In this document: positions 34,525 to 42,005 of the stretch, in pieces
How positions within the stretch are numbered: the stretch's first letter is position 1
Layout: each line of letters opens with the position of its first letter
The notes under the pieces: model-generated
The model's database searches: none
What the model was told of the DNA's origin: nothing
The model's input: the letters and a program-made list of their open reading frames with translations, nothing else
Assembly: GCF_000341085.1 (NCBI RefSeq)
Contig: NZ_ANBA01000020.1
Coordinates: 62,001 to 126,000, forward strand
DNA from: Nocardiopsis ganjiahuensis DSM 45031
GTDB lineage: Bacteria > Actinomycetota > Actinomycetes > Streptosporangiales > Streptosporangiaceae
Length of the DNA stretch: 64,000 bases
Direction of reading: 5' to 3'
Translations under genes and position numbers: made by a program

Positions 34525-35253
34525 TCAGCGCAGGTCCCGGCGGAGGGCTTCGAGGACGGGGATCGCCGAGATCTTCTCCTCGTCCAACACCTGCCAGTCG
34601 ATCCCCGACGGGCGCCGCCCGGGTGGGCACTCGACGATCTCGTCCGGTGTGACGACCAGGTCCACACCGACGTCGTGTTCCGCCGCCGGGACGGGTTCGT
34701 CGATCAGCTGGAGGGTGTGCACGGTGGTGACGACGAGCGTCCGTTCGCCGATCAGCCCGGCCTGGGCGAGCAGCGCCATCTCGATGTCGCTGTACCCGGC
34801 CCCCTTGCCGATGCGGACCCCCTGACGGTTGACCGCGACGCTCCCGCACACCACGACGTCGACCGGCCGCATCCGGTCGAGAGGCGTGCGCGGTGCGTGC
34901 AGGGCGGCGCCCCGCCCCGTCGCGAGGACGGCCGGGGAGGCGGGCAGTGCGGCGGGGTCGATCTCGTGGAAGGGCTCGGGGGCGGCGATCCCGGGCACCG
35001 CCGTGTAGAGGAGCTTTCCGCTCTCCAGGGCGTGGCGGCGGACCTCGGCCTGGGCCCTGTCCGGGTTGGCCTTGACGACCGGGGCCTCCACCCAGCGGGG
35101 GTGCTCGGCCAGGCGCGCGGCGGCCCGGTCGGCCCCGTGGAAGTCAGGGATCTCGCCGTGCACGGGCCCTGACCGCCCGACGCGGTTCCCGTCGAGCAGA
35201 TCCCAGATCCTCTGCCGGAGCCGGTCCTTGGCGTGCGCTGTTCCAGTGTTCAT
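34525..35253 (-). CDS. 5-formyltetrahydrofolate cyclo-ligase-like protein
   Basis: 242 residues of the 5-FCL/MTHFS superfamily. The nucleotide-binding KGAGYSDIEMALL motif near 160-175 is the family signature (GxGxGYYDR-like, here with Ser-Asp). Longer than typical 5-FCL (about 190) and closer to the MTHFSD-like subgroup, so true cyclo-ligase activity is uncertain. ATG at 35253. Monocistronic; neighbours give no hint. Confidence 0.75.
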   Translation of the reverse strand: MNTGTAHAKDRLRQRIWDLLDGNRVGRSGPVHGEIPDFHGADRAAARLAEHPRWVEAPVVKANPDRAQAEVRRHALESGKLLYTAVPGIAAPEPFHEIDPAALPASPAVLATGRGAALHAPRTPLDRMRPVDVVVCGSVAVNRQGVRIGKGAGYSDIEMALLAQAGLIGERTLVVTTVHTLQLIDEPVPAAEHDVGVDLVVTPDEIVECPPGRRPSGIDWQVLDEEKISAIPVLEALRRDLR

Positions 35254-35440
35254 GAGCGCTCTCGTGGGTCGAGGGGTCGGCGTTCGGGAGTTCCGCCGCT
35301 ACCGCCCGAATTTACCGAGGCGGCCTCGGAACAACCCGGCTCCAGGACCTTGCCCTGGTGGGCGACGGAGGGCGGGCCGCGTACCGGACCGGCCACATCC
35401 AGCACGCCCGGCCGGCATGTCCTCCGGCGCAGGTACACGG

Positions 35441-35481
35441 ACCGGCCGCCGCGCCTGATGCGTTCGGGCGGGGCGGCCGGT
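35441..35481 (-). terminator. candidate terminator downstream of the pectate lyase gene
   Basis: ACCGGCCGCC / GGCGGCCGGT arms with a 21-base loop, 35 bases past the pectate lyase stop on the minus strand. The rest of 35254-35515 shows no gene. Confidence 0.4.
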
Positions 35482-35515
35482 ATCCGGTCGGCTTCGGCAC
35501 TGTCAGCCGGGTCGG

Positions 35516-38230
35516 TTACAGGTCGACCTCGGTGCCGCCGATGGTCACCACGAGGCGGCCGTCGGAGTCGAAGCTCCAGTCCAGGTCACCGGAGTACTGG
35601 GAGCAGCGGGAACCGTTGGAGCCGTCCCAGAACTGGTTCGAGCCGTCGGCGTCGCCCTTGTACCGGTCGGTCGAGCCGCTGTCGCACGAGGTGTTGCCGC
35701 GGAACACCGAGTCGCCGCCGTCGAACTGGAAGTTGCGCTCCTCGTTGCCGACGCTCAGGTTGTTCGAGACCGCCATGGTGCCGGGGTTCGAGTTGTAGGT
35801 GAACCCGTGCTTGCCGTTCTCGAAGGCGATGTTGTGGTGGACGTCGTGGTCCACCTCGATGCCCGAACCGCCGAGCTTGAACCCGTTGCGGTCGCCGTCG
35901 GAGTGCTGGGAGCCGTCCGAGAGCGAGCCGTTGCCCAACGCGAGCGAGTGTTCGATGGTCACCTCGCCGATCGGGCCCGTGTCCGACTTGGTGTACAGGT
36001 CGTAGCCGTCGTCGATGTTGTTGTACGCCACGGTGTAGCGGAACACGTTGCCATCGCCGACGGTCAGCTTGGGGGCGAACCCGTCGGCGTCCTCGCCGTC
36101 GGAGTCGGCGTTGTCGTGCGAGACCGAGCTGACGATCAGGTTGTTCGAGGGCCACTCCGCCCTGGGGGCGCCGGCGGCGTACCTTGACAGCTGCAGGCCG
36201 GTGTCCCGGTTGTGGCGGGTGGTCACCCGCTCGATGACGTTGTCGCTACCGCCCAGCAGGATGCCGTTGTCACCGGCGTGCTCGACGATGATGCCGTTGA
36301 CGTGCCACCAGTCGCCACCGATGGCCAGCCCCCGGTTGGCCGAGTCCTCGCTCTGGGCGGAGAAGTTCAGCACGGGGGTCTCACCGGGGTAGGCGAACAG
36401 CTCGTTGCGGTCGCCCGACAGGCCGTCGTTGCCCGGCTCGATGTGCACCGTCTCGGTGAAGTCGTAGGTTCCGTCACGCATGTAGATCGCCCCGCCGGGC
36501 TCGATCCGGTCGATCGCCGCGGTCAGCGTCGTCGGGTCGTCCTCGGTACCGGAGGCGCTGTCGCTGCCGCCCGGGGCCACGAAGAGCTCGTCGCCCGAAG
36601 GCTGCGGGGTGTCGCCACCACCGTTCGGCGGGGTGTCACCCCCGTCATCCGGAGGGATGTCGCCTCCGCCGTCCGGCGCCGAACCGGCGTAGGTCTCGAA
36701 CTCGGCGACGCGCGGCGTGCCGTTCGAGCCGGTGATCTCGAAGTTGATCTTCCGCAGCGACGTCTCGTCGAAGGTGATGACGCCGGCTCCGCTGCCGGTG
36801 GTCAGGACGTCGCCGCTGTCGTGGTTGACGACCCGCCAGGAGCCGATGTTGCCTTCGGCCCCGGCCGCCTCGCGGATGTTGATCGCGGACACCGTGGTGT
36901 CGGAGCCCCATTTGACCGAGACGCGGCCGGTCGAACCGGTCGGCGACCAGTAGCTGCCCGTGTCGCCGTCGACGACGTTCCCGTAGCTGGTACCGCTGGC
37001 CTTGCTGGAGCCGTCGGCGCCGGCCCCGATGCTGAGGTTGGTGCCCTCGGGGGGATCGGTCGGGTCAGGGTCGGTGGGGTCCGGGTCAGTGGGGTCCGGG
37101 TCGGTGGGGTCCGGGTCGGTCGGCTCCTCCGCCTCGCAGTTGCCGTCCGAGGTCCGGTTGCCCTTGCCCGCGCCCGCGGTCTGCTCCAGGACCTCCAGCA
37201 CGCAGCCGGCGTCGTCGAGGTCGTAGGAGTACGGGATGTTCACCGAGGTGTTGGACTGCGGGTCGGGGCCGGCGGGGTAGTTCTTGTCGCCCTCGCTGGA
37301 CCAGGTCACGTTGTCGAAGATGTTGCCGCTGACCTCCCAGGAGCCCTTCTCGTTGGTGTAGAAGGTGCCCAGGACGTCCTTCGAGTCCTTGAAGTAGTTG
37401 TTCTCCACCTTCGCGCTGGCCCCGGCCCGGGAGTTGATGCCGGACTTGTGCAGCTCCGAGTAGTGGTTGTTGAACATGTGACCGGTACCGCCGCGCAGCA
37501 GGGGCGCACGCGAGTCGATGTTCTCGTACAGGTTGTGGTGGTAGGTGACGTAGCCGTTCGAGAGGTCGCTCTCGCTGGAGCCCACCAGGCCGCCACGGCC
37601 GGAGTCGCGCAGGACGCTGTAGGAGAGGGTGACGTACTGGGTGTTGTTCTTCATGTCGAAGAGGGCGTCGTAGCCCTCCGACTCCCCGCCCGACGCCTCC
37701 AGGGTGACGTGGTCGACCCAGACGTTGCGGACGTCCTTCTCCATCCCGATGGCGTCGCCGCCGTTGGAGGTGGGCGAACCGGACTTCTTGACGTTCTGGA
37801 CGGTCACGTTCTGGATGATGATGTTCTGGGATTCCCGGATGTGGATGCCCAGCTGGTCGAACACGGCTCCGCCACCGGTACCGACGATCGTGACGTTGCT
37901 GATCTTCTTGAGCTCGATCACGTCGTCGGCGGTGTCACAGCTGTCGCCCGACACCTTGGAGGTGTTGCCGTGGTTGATGGTGCCTTCCACCTCGATGATG
38001 ATCGGGGTGTCGGTACTGGCCCGTCCGCACAGCGCCTCGTGGATCTCGGTTCCGGTCGTGGCCCGGACCGTCTGGCCGCCGGCCCCGCCGGTGGTTCCGC
38101 CGTTCTCACTCGCGTAACCCGTGGCTTCGCCGGTCTGCGCCGATGCCGAGGACATCGGGGTCAGACCGACGGCCATCAAGGCCGCGATGGCCAGCGCCGA
38201 CAGGGGTCTGCGCATGCTTGATCGTCTCAC
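35516..38230 (-). CDS. secreted two-domain pectate lyase (PL1-CBM-PL9)
   Basis: 904 residues. Signal peptide (1-31, cleavage after SSASA). PL1 lyase (about 35-385) with WVDH, VTLSYSVLRDSGRGG and the catalytic-arginine motif DSRAPLLRGG. A (TDPDP)n linker (about 380-405), a discoidin-like carbohydrate-binding domain (about 408-525), a Gly/Pro linker, then a PL9 lyase (about 557-904) with ADSDGEDADGFAPKLTVGDG (calcium aspartates) and NGFKLGG (catalytic lysine). Two lyases of different families in one secreted chain would cut polygalacturonate at different sites or methylation states. GTG at 38230 with AAGGGTGAG upstream is preferred; ATG at 38215 is possible. Confidence 0.93.
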   Translation of the reverse strand: MRRSSMRRPLSALAIAALMAVGLTPMSSASAQTGEATGYASENGGTTGGAGGQTVRATTGTEIHEALCGRASTDTPIIIEVEGTINHGNTSKVSGDSCDTADDVIELKKISNVTIVGTGGGAVFDQLGIHIRESQNIIIQNVTVQNVKKSGSPTSNGGDAIGMEKDVRNVWVDHVTLEASGGESEGYDALFDMKNNTQYVTLSYSVLRDSGRGGLVGSSESDLSNGYVTYHHNLYENIDSRAPLLRGGTGHMFNNHYSELHKSGINSRAGASAKVENNYFKDSKDVLGTFYTNEKGSWEVSGNIFDNVTWSSEGDKNYPAGPDPQSNTSVNIPYSYDLDDAGCVLEVLEQTAGAGKGNRTSDGNCEAEEPTDPDPTDPDPTDPDPTDPDPTDPPEGTNLSIGAGADGSSKASGTSYGNVVDGDTGSYWSPTGSTGRVSVKWGSDTTVSAINIREAAGAEGNIGSWRVVNHDSGDVLTTGSGAGVITFDETSLRKINFEITGSNGTPRVAEFETYAGSAPDGGGDIPPDDGGDTPPNGGGDTPQPSGDELFVAPGGSDSASGTEDDPTTLTAAIDRIEPGGAIYMRDGTYDFTETVHIEPGNDGLSGDRNELFAYPGETPVLNFSAQSEDSANRGLAIGGDWWHVNGIIVEHAGDNGILLGGSDNVIERVTTRHNRDTGLQLSRYAAGAPRAEWPSNNLIVSSVSHDNADSDGEDADGFAPKLTVGDGNVFRYTVAYNNIDDGYDLYTKSDTGPIGEVTIEHSLALGNGSLSDGSQHSDGDRNGFKLGGSGIEVDHDVHHNIAFENGKHGFTYNSNPGTMAVSNNLSVGNEERNFQFDGGDSVFRGNTSCDSGSTDRYKGDADGSNQFWDGSNGSRCSQYSGDLDWSFDSDGRLVVTIGGTEVDL
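37052..37123. repeat. 15-bp tandem repeat coding the TDPDP linker
   Basis: Nearly five copies of a 15-base unit (plus strand GGTCCGGGTCGGTGG type) encode a Thr-Asp-Pro linker between the PL1 and CBM domains. Copy number may vary by slippage. Confidence 0.85.
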
Positions 38231-38284
38231 TGCTCACCCTTCGTAATCGAACATGAGCACTACTGCTCTTAACCTGAGCGTAGA

Positions 38285-38296
38285 GAAAGCGCTTTC
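38285..38296. promoter_or_regulatory. LacI-type operator 1 (pectate lyase promoter)
   Basis: GAAAGCGCTTTC, a perfect 12-bp palindrome with central CG as in LacI/GalR-family operators, 55 bases upstream of the pectate lyase start. It is in the non-coding stretch 38231-38689, where I see no gene. Confidence 0.7.
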
Positions 38297-38316
38297 CGTG
38301 TCAAGAGGGGTTAATA

Positions 38317-38326
38317 CAAACGTTTG
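38317..38326. promoter_or_regulatory. LacI-type operator 2 (pectate lyase promoter)
   Basis: CAAACGTTTG, perfect 10-bp palindrome with central CG, 31 bp centre-to-centre from operator 1 (three helical turns). The paired layout suggests cooperative repression, presumably relieved by a pectin breakdown product. No LacI regulator is encoded in the window. Confidence 0.6.
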
Positions 38327-38689
38327 CAGGAGGGTCGAACGCCCCAATAGGCCCTTAGGCGGTGTGACCTCGGTCTTCAACGGAATCGGGCACCGAAATC
38401 GGGACTGGGTACCCCAAACCCTGCAACCGATTGGACACCTCGCCGACACATCGGCAGGCCGGACACGGGTACCCGGACCACGGCGAGCAGGCGCTCGAAA
38501 CCGTGCCCGGAGGAAAGGTTCGCGCCGTCACCACCCCGCCGGCACCACCCGCGGGGACCGGACTGGCGGGCGTCCGCGTCGCCTCGGTCCGGCGTTCATG
38601 GCCGAGTCCCCGGGAGAAGTCCGTGAGGCTGACGGGTGTCCGGTTCACCCTCGGCACCGGACAGCGGGAAGACCCTTGTTCAGCGGCGG

Positions 38690-39160
38690 TCACTCGCGGG
38701 GCTGATCCGCGATCCGCGCCAGGATCGCCGTGAACTGACCGCGCTGCGCCGGTGTCAGCGGAGCGAGCAACGACTCCTGGATCCCGTCCAGCACGGCGTC
38801 GAGACTGCGCAGCCGATCGGCCCCGGAGGGCGTCATCGAAACGATCTTGCGTCGACGGTTCGCGGAATCCACCTCCCGCTCGACGAGTCCGAGCGACTCG
38901 AGCTCGAGCAGCGCGGCCGTAACGTCACTGCGATCGATACCCGTGTCGCGCCCGAGCTCCGCCTGACTCGCCGGCCCCCACTGCTCGAGCGCGGCCAGCA
39001 GTCGGTAGTGGTAGCCGCGCAGCCCTCCGCCGTGCTCGGCGAAGCCCTCTCTCAGGAGCGCCGCGGACCGCGCGGCCGCACGGCCGAGCAGCCAGCTCGG
39101 GCGGCCCTTGAGCCGGTCAGGGGTGCGGCCGGGTTCACCGTAGTCGCTCACACCGGCCAT
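38690..39160 (-). CDS. MarR-family transcriptional regulator
   Basis: 156 residues with the MarR winged helix (about 50-120): AELGRDTGIDRSDVTAALLELESLGLVEREVDSANRRRKIVSMT, in which the DR-rich wing is clear. ATG at 39160 is the first sensible start; the upstream open frame crosses the operator palindromes. Divergent from the unknown gene at 39241 with two inverted repeats between them, so it probably represses both genes. Confidence 0.9.
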   Translation of the reverse strand: MAGVSDYGEPGRTPDRLKGRPSWLLGRAAARSAALLREGFAEHGGGLRGYHYRLLAALEQWGPASQAELGRDTGIDRSDVTAALLELESLGLVEREVDSANRRRKIVSMTPSGADRLRSLDAVLDGIQESLLAPLTPAQRGQFTAILARIADQPRE

Positions 39161-39174
39161 CCTACGCACTTCAT

Positions 39175-39189
39175 GTTGGCACGGCCAAC
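39175..39189. promoter_or_regulatory. MarR operator candidate A
   Basis: GTTGGC-acg-GCCAAC, perfect 6-bp arms, 15 bases upstream of the MarR start. It shares the TTGGC/GCCAA element with the larger palindrome beside it. Confidence 0.6.
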
Positions 39190-39193
39190 GGTG

Positions 39194-39229
39194 TATGTTG
39201 GGCTTGCCAATATTGGCATAGCCAACATA
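39194..39229. promoter_or_regulatory. MarR operator candidate B, 36-bp palindrome
   Basis: TATGTTGG-gct-TGCCAAT / ATTGGCA-ta(g)-CCAACATA, 15 of 18 pairs matched, centred at 39211/39212. It ends 11 bases before the ATG of the rightward gene and overlaps its leader, so a bound regulator would block that gene directly. Confidence 0.75.
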
Positions 39230-39240
39230 AGGAGCTCCTG

Positions 39241-39885
39241 ATGGCCACAGGCACGAGACCACAAACCCTCATCGTCGGACGCAGCGCCCTCCCTCTGACC
39301 GGGGCCGTGGAGATCCTTCGGGCCCGGGGCTACGGCGCGAACGCCACGAACCAGTTCGACCGGGTCCTCGACGACTACGACGCAACCGACCTCGACCTCG
39401 TCATCTTCGGCGGCCAGGTACCGCCCGCGCTGAGGACGCACCTGGAGACGGCGATCAGCGAGCGCAATCCGCGGACGCGGTTCCTCAGCGGACTGGGCGG
39501 TCTGGCCCCGCTGCTGGCCGCACAGGTCGAGGAGTACACCCACGGCACGCCATCGGAAGCCTCCTACGACCACGAGACTCGGACACTGCACCTGACGCTT
39601 TCCGACACGACCCGTGTCGTCGTCACCGGGCTCTGGGCCGAGGCCGTGCCGCCCGAGCCGATCCCCCACACCTTCATGATCAGCGACGGCGAACTGCCGG
39701 TCGGCGCCCATGCCATCGCACTCCCCGAGGAGGTACCGGACCGGGGAGCGTTCGTCAGCGTCCGCATCGGCGAACGCACATCCGTCCTACGGATCGGCCC
39801 CGCTCCGCGACCGAGCGGTTCAGCCACGCCCCAGGCGCTGCCGGCCCCCGAGCCGGTGACGACGCGCTACCCGTGGACGCGGTGA
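39241..39885 (+). CDS. hypothetical protein, MarR-controlled
   Basis: 214 residues, not recognised. The N-terminal 85 residues (TLIVGRSALPLTGAVEILRARGYGANAT...LDLVIFGGQVPP) look like a Rossmann/receiver-like alpha/beta fold; the rest is beta-rich (RTLHLTLSDTTRVVVTGLW) and ends in a Pro-rich tail. No signal peptide or membrane segment. ATG at 39241 with AAGGAG upstream. Its only contextual clue is the divergent MarR gene and shared operators, suggesting an inducible response. Confidence 0.75.
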   Translation: MATGTRPQTLIVGRSALPLTGAVEILRARGYGANATNQFDRVLDDYDATDLDLVIFGGQVPPALRTHLETAISERNPRTRFLSGLGGLAPLLAAQVEEYTHGTPSEASYDHETRTLHLTLSDTTRVVVTGLWAEAVPPEPIPHTFMISDGELPVGAHAIALPEEVPDRGAFVSVRIGERTSVLRIGPAPRPSGSATPQALPAPEPVTTRYPWTR

Positions 39886-39936
39886 GTCCGTACGGGGGTG
39901 GTGACGAGTACACACCGGGGACCTCCCCGGAAAACA

Positions 39937-39986
39937 GGAACGGACCGCGGCGATGAGGACGAAGTCCCCCTGGCAGGGTCCGTTCC
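39937..39986. repeat. structured repeat, copy A (nested hairpin)
   Basis: Outer stem GGAACGGACC / GGTCCGTTCC encloses an inner hairpin GGAC-gaa-GTCC followed by a C-run. The segment 39950-40000 is repeated at 40089-40138 with about 85% identity. No gene is seen in 39886-40133. Confidence 0.6.
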
Positions 39987-40077
39987 GGAGTGAGGTGGGC
40001 CCTGGGCAAGCCAACTACAACCCGTGGGGCGAAGCCCCACATCGGGGGTCCGGAGGTCGCCCCCCAGAGGAAACGAC

Positions 40078-40124
40078 GAAACGACCTGGCGAGGAGGACG
40101 AAGTCCCCCGAGCAGAGTCGTTCC
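40078..40124. repeat. structured repeat, copy B, next to tRNA-Val
   Basis: Second copy of the element. The inner hairpin GGAC-gaa-GTCC and flanks are conserved, and the outer stem is GAAACGAC / GTCGTTCC, changed on both sides relative to copy A. It ends 10 bases from the tRNA 3' end. On the tRNA strand it may end transcription. A further small hairpin (GTGGGGC-gaa-GCCCCAC) lies between the copies at 40023-40039. Confidence 0.55.
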
Positions 40125-40133
40125 GGAGTGGGG

Positions 40134-40207
40134 TGGGCGCGAAGGGACTCGAACCCCTGGCCTATTGCTTGTAAGGCAATTGCTCTAACCAACTGAGCTA
40201 CGCGCCC
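40134..40207 (-). tRNA. tRNA-Val (anticodon UAC)
   Basis: Complete cloverleaf of 74 bases on the minus strand: acceptor GGGCGCG / CGCGCCC, D stem GCTC/GAGC, anticodon stem ATTGC/GCAAT with loop CTTACAA giving anticodon TAC, five-base variable loop, T-loop TTCGAGT, discriminator A. The 3' CCA is not encoded. Confidence 0.93.
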
Positions 40208-40257
40208 TCTGTGCGTCGCGAGTGATCATACCGCTTCGCGGCGGTGTTCGCGCCTGC

Positions 40258-40725
40258 TTATCCGGCCAGGAGGCGGGCCTGGTGGAGGTACTCGGCAACG
40301 TCCCGGGGCTGCCCGGCGGGGGTCCGGACGGTCCAGCGGACGGTGCCCTCACCGTCGATGAGGAAGGTGCCGCGCCGGGCGACGCCCCGCTGGGCGTCGA
40401 AGACCCCGTAGGCCCGGGCGGTCGCGCCGTGGGGCCAGAAGTCGGACAGCAGCGCGAAGGGAAAGCTCTCCTGGTCGGACCAGGTGCGCAGGGCGAAGGT
40501 GGAGTCGACGGACACCGCGAGAACGGTGACACCCAGTTCCCTGAGCTCGGCGTGGTGCTTCCGCAGGTCGGCGAGTTCGCCGGCGCACACGCCGGAGAAC
40601 GCCAGCGGGTAGAAGACCACGAGCACGGGAGCGCCCCGGAGGGAGCTCAGGACGGTGTCCTGGCCGTACTGGTCCCGGAGGTCGATCTCGGGCGCACTGG
40701 TGCCCACGGCGGCGGTGTCGGTCAT
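40258..40725 (-). CDS. ahpE: AhpE-type one-cysteine peroxiredoxin
   Basis: 155-residue thioredoxin-fold peroxidase. The peroxidatic site FYPLAFSGVCAGELADLR closely follows Mycobacterium tuberculosis AhpE; no resolving cysteine is present, so it is the 1-Cys type needing an external thiol. ATG at 40725. The DUF3052 gene just upstream is its conserved neighbour in mycobacteria, so the pair may be an operon across a 135-base gap. Confidence 0.88.
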   Translation of the reverse strand: MTDTAAVGTSAPEIDLRDQYGQDTVLSSLRGAPVLVVFYPLAFSGVCAGELADLRKHHAELRELGVTVLAVSVDSTFALRTWSDQESFPFALLSDFWPHGATARAYGVFDAQRGVARRGTFLIDGEGTVRWTVRTPAGQPRDVAEYLHQARLLAG

Positions 40726-40860
40726 GCTCGCGTTCGTGTTCGTCGGCCGCGCAGGCCGGAGACGGCGCCCGCCGGTCGGCGGGCGCCCTTCAGCGCCGCG
40801 CGCCCGTTCTGCTCCGGGGCGCGCGGCACCGGACGTCTCACCCGGTGCGGGTGCTGCCCG

Positions 40861-41286
40861 TCACCGCTTCGGGACGACCAGACGGGTGCCCGACCAGTCG
40901 GCGCCGATGCTGACCGCGCTGGTCTGGGAAAGGCCCGAGGTGTTGGCCGCCTCGGCGACGTCGTTGGGGGACACGTGCAGCTCACGTCCAGCCTTCGGGG
41001 TCAGGACCAGGATGGTCCCTCCGTCGGCAATGGTGGTCACCGTGTCCATCAGAGCGTCGGTGAGGTCGCCTTCCTCGTCGGACCGCCACCACAGCAGTGC
41101 CGCGTCGACGTCGCCATCGTACTCCTCGTCGACCAGTGCCTCGCCCGTGAACTCGGCGATGGATGCGCGCAGTCCCTCGTCGACGTCGTCGTCGAACCCG
41201 AATTCCTGCACCACCTGACCCGGCTTGAATCCGAGTCGGTCAGCCAAGCCGCGTTCGCTTTGTGCCTGGCCCGCGGTCGCGCTCAC
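40861..41286 (-). CDS. DUF3052-family protein
   Basis: 141 residues, acidic, soluble: GLADRLGFKPGQVVQEFGFDDDVDEGLR and the C-terminal SQTSAVSIGADWSGTRLVVPKR are typical of the actinobacterial DUF3052 family. Function unknown. In M. tuberculosis a homologue lies next to ahpE, as here. Confidence 0.85.
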   Translation of the reverse strand: MSATAGQAQSERGLADRLGFKPGQVVQEFGFDDDVDEGLRASIAEFTGEALVDEEYDGDVDAALLWWRSDEEGDLTDALMDTVTTIADGGTILVLTPKAGRELHVSPNDVAEAANTSGLSQTSAVSIGADWSGTRLVVPKR

Positions 41287-41465
41287 GAAAGTTCTCCTCC
41301 ACAGATGGTTTTTCTCAATCTTGCCTGCACGAAGCAGTTGTCACAACGATGCCGGGCTTTTTCGTCGCCCGTCACGTGGGTCCGCAACCATCGCTGATGG
41401 CCTAGTTCACACGGTAGTGGCATCTCCCGTCAACGCGCGGCCGAACCGGCGCCCGCCGAATCCGG

Positions 41466-41876
41466 TCATGTGGACCCCAGAAAGGACAACCGCACCTGCC
41501 GGTCCGGGTTGTCCACGTTCAGGTCCACAATCGCGATGGACTGCCACGTCCCCAGTTCGAGTCTGCCCGACAGAACGGGCACCGTGGTCTGTGGAGCGAC
41601 GAACGCCGGCATGACGTGCGAACGCCCGTGCCCCTGGGAGCCGTGTTTGTGGCGCCACCGGTCGTCGGCCGGTAGCAGGTCGTCGAGGGTGGCGAGGAGG
41701 TCGTCGTCGGACCCCGCTCCCAGCTCGATGATGGCCACACCCGCGGTCGCGTGCGGGACGAAGACGTTGAGCAGTCCGTCACCACCGCTTCGGGCGACGA
41801 AGTCGCCGCACTGCTGGGTGATGTCGGTGATGCTCTCCGATCCGCCGGTGTGCAGCTCAAGGATCTGTGTCCGCAT
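41466..41876 (-). CDS. YjbQ/UPF0047 family protein
   Basis: 136 residues. Signature residues NVFVPHATAGVAIIE and HGRSHVMPAF, plus the LGTWQSIAIVDLN C-terminus, define the YjbQ family; several members have weak thiamine-phosphate synthase activity, physiological role unclear. ATG at 41876 with GAAGGTG upstream; an upstream extension in frame is Arg/Pro-rich and unlikely. Confidence 0.88.
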   Translation of the reverse strand: MRTQILELHTGGSESITDITQQCGDFVARSGGDGLLNVFVPHATAGVAIIELGAGSDDDLLATLDDLLPADDRWRHKHGSQGHGRSHVMPAFVAPQTTVPVLSGRLELGTWQSIAIVDLNVDNPDRQVRLSFLGST

Positions 41877-42005
41877 AGCGACACCTTCGCGCAGCCGGGC
41901 TCCCGGTGCAACCATCACCCGTCGGTCCGCGGATGGCGGAGGCCGTCCCCGAGCGGCCATACTCGTCGTCGACGTGTGTGAAACTGGACGAAAGAAGGGA
42001 AAAGG

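Noticed and set aside
37052..37123. Possible CRISPR-like repeat
   Set aside because: Contiguous 15-bp units without spacers that encode a TDPDP linker.
36212..38221. Plus-strand open frame of 669 codons opposite the pectate lyase gene
   Set aside because: The minus strand has a signal peptide and two lyase domains; the plus frame is compositionally biased.
38234..38449. Small open frame before the pectate lyase gene
   Set aside because: Lies over LacI-type operators, has no ribosome site and no recognisable residues.
39950..40138. tRNA-adjacent repeats as attL/attR of an integrated element
   Set aside because: The copies are only 140 bases apart with no integrase or cargo, so no island is bounded by them.
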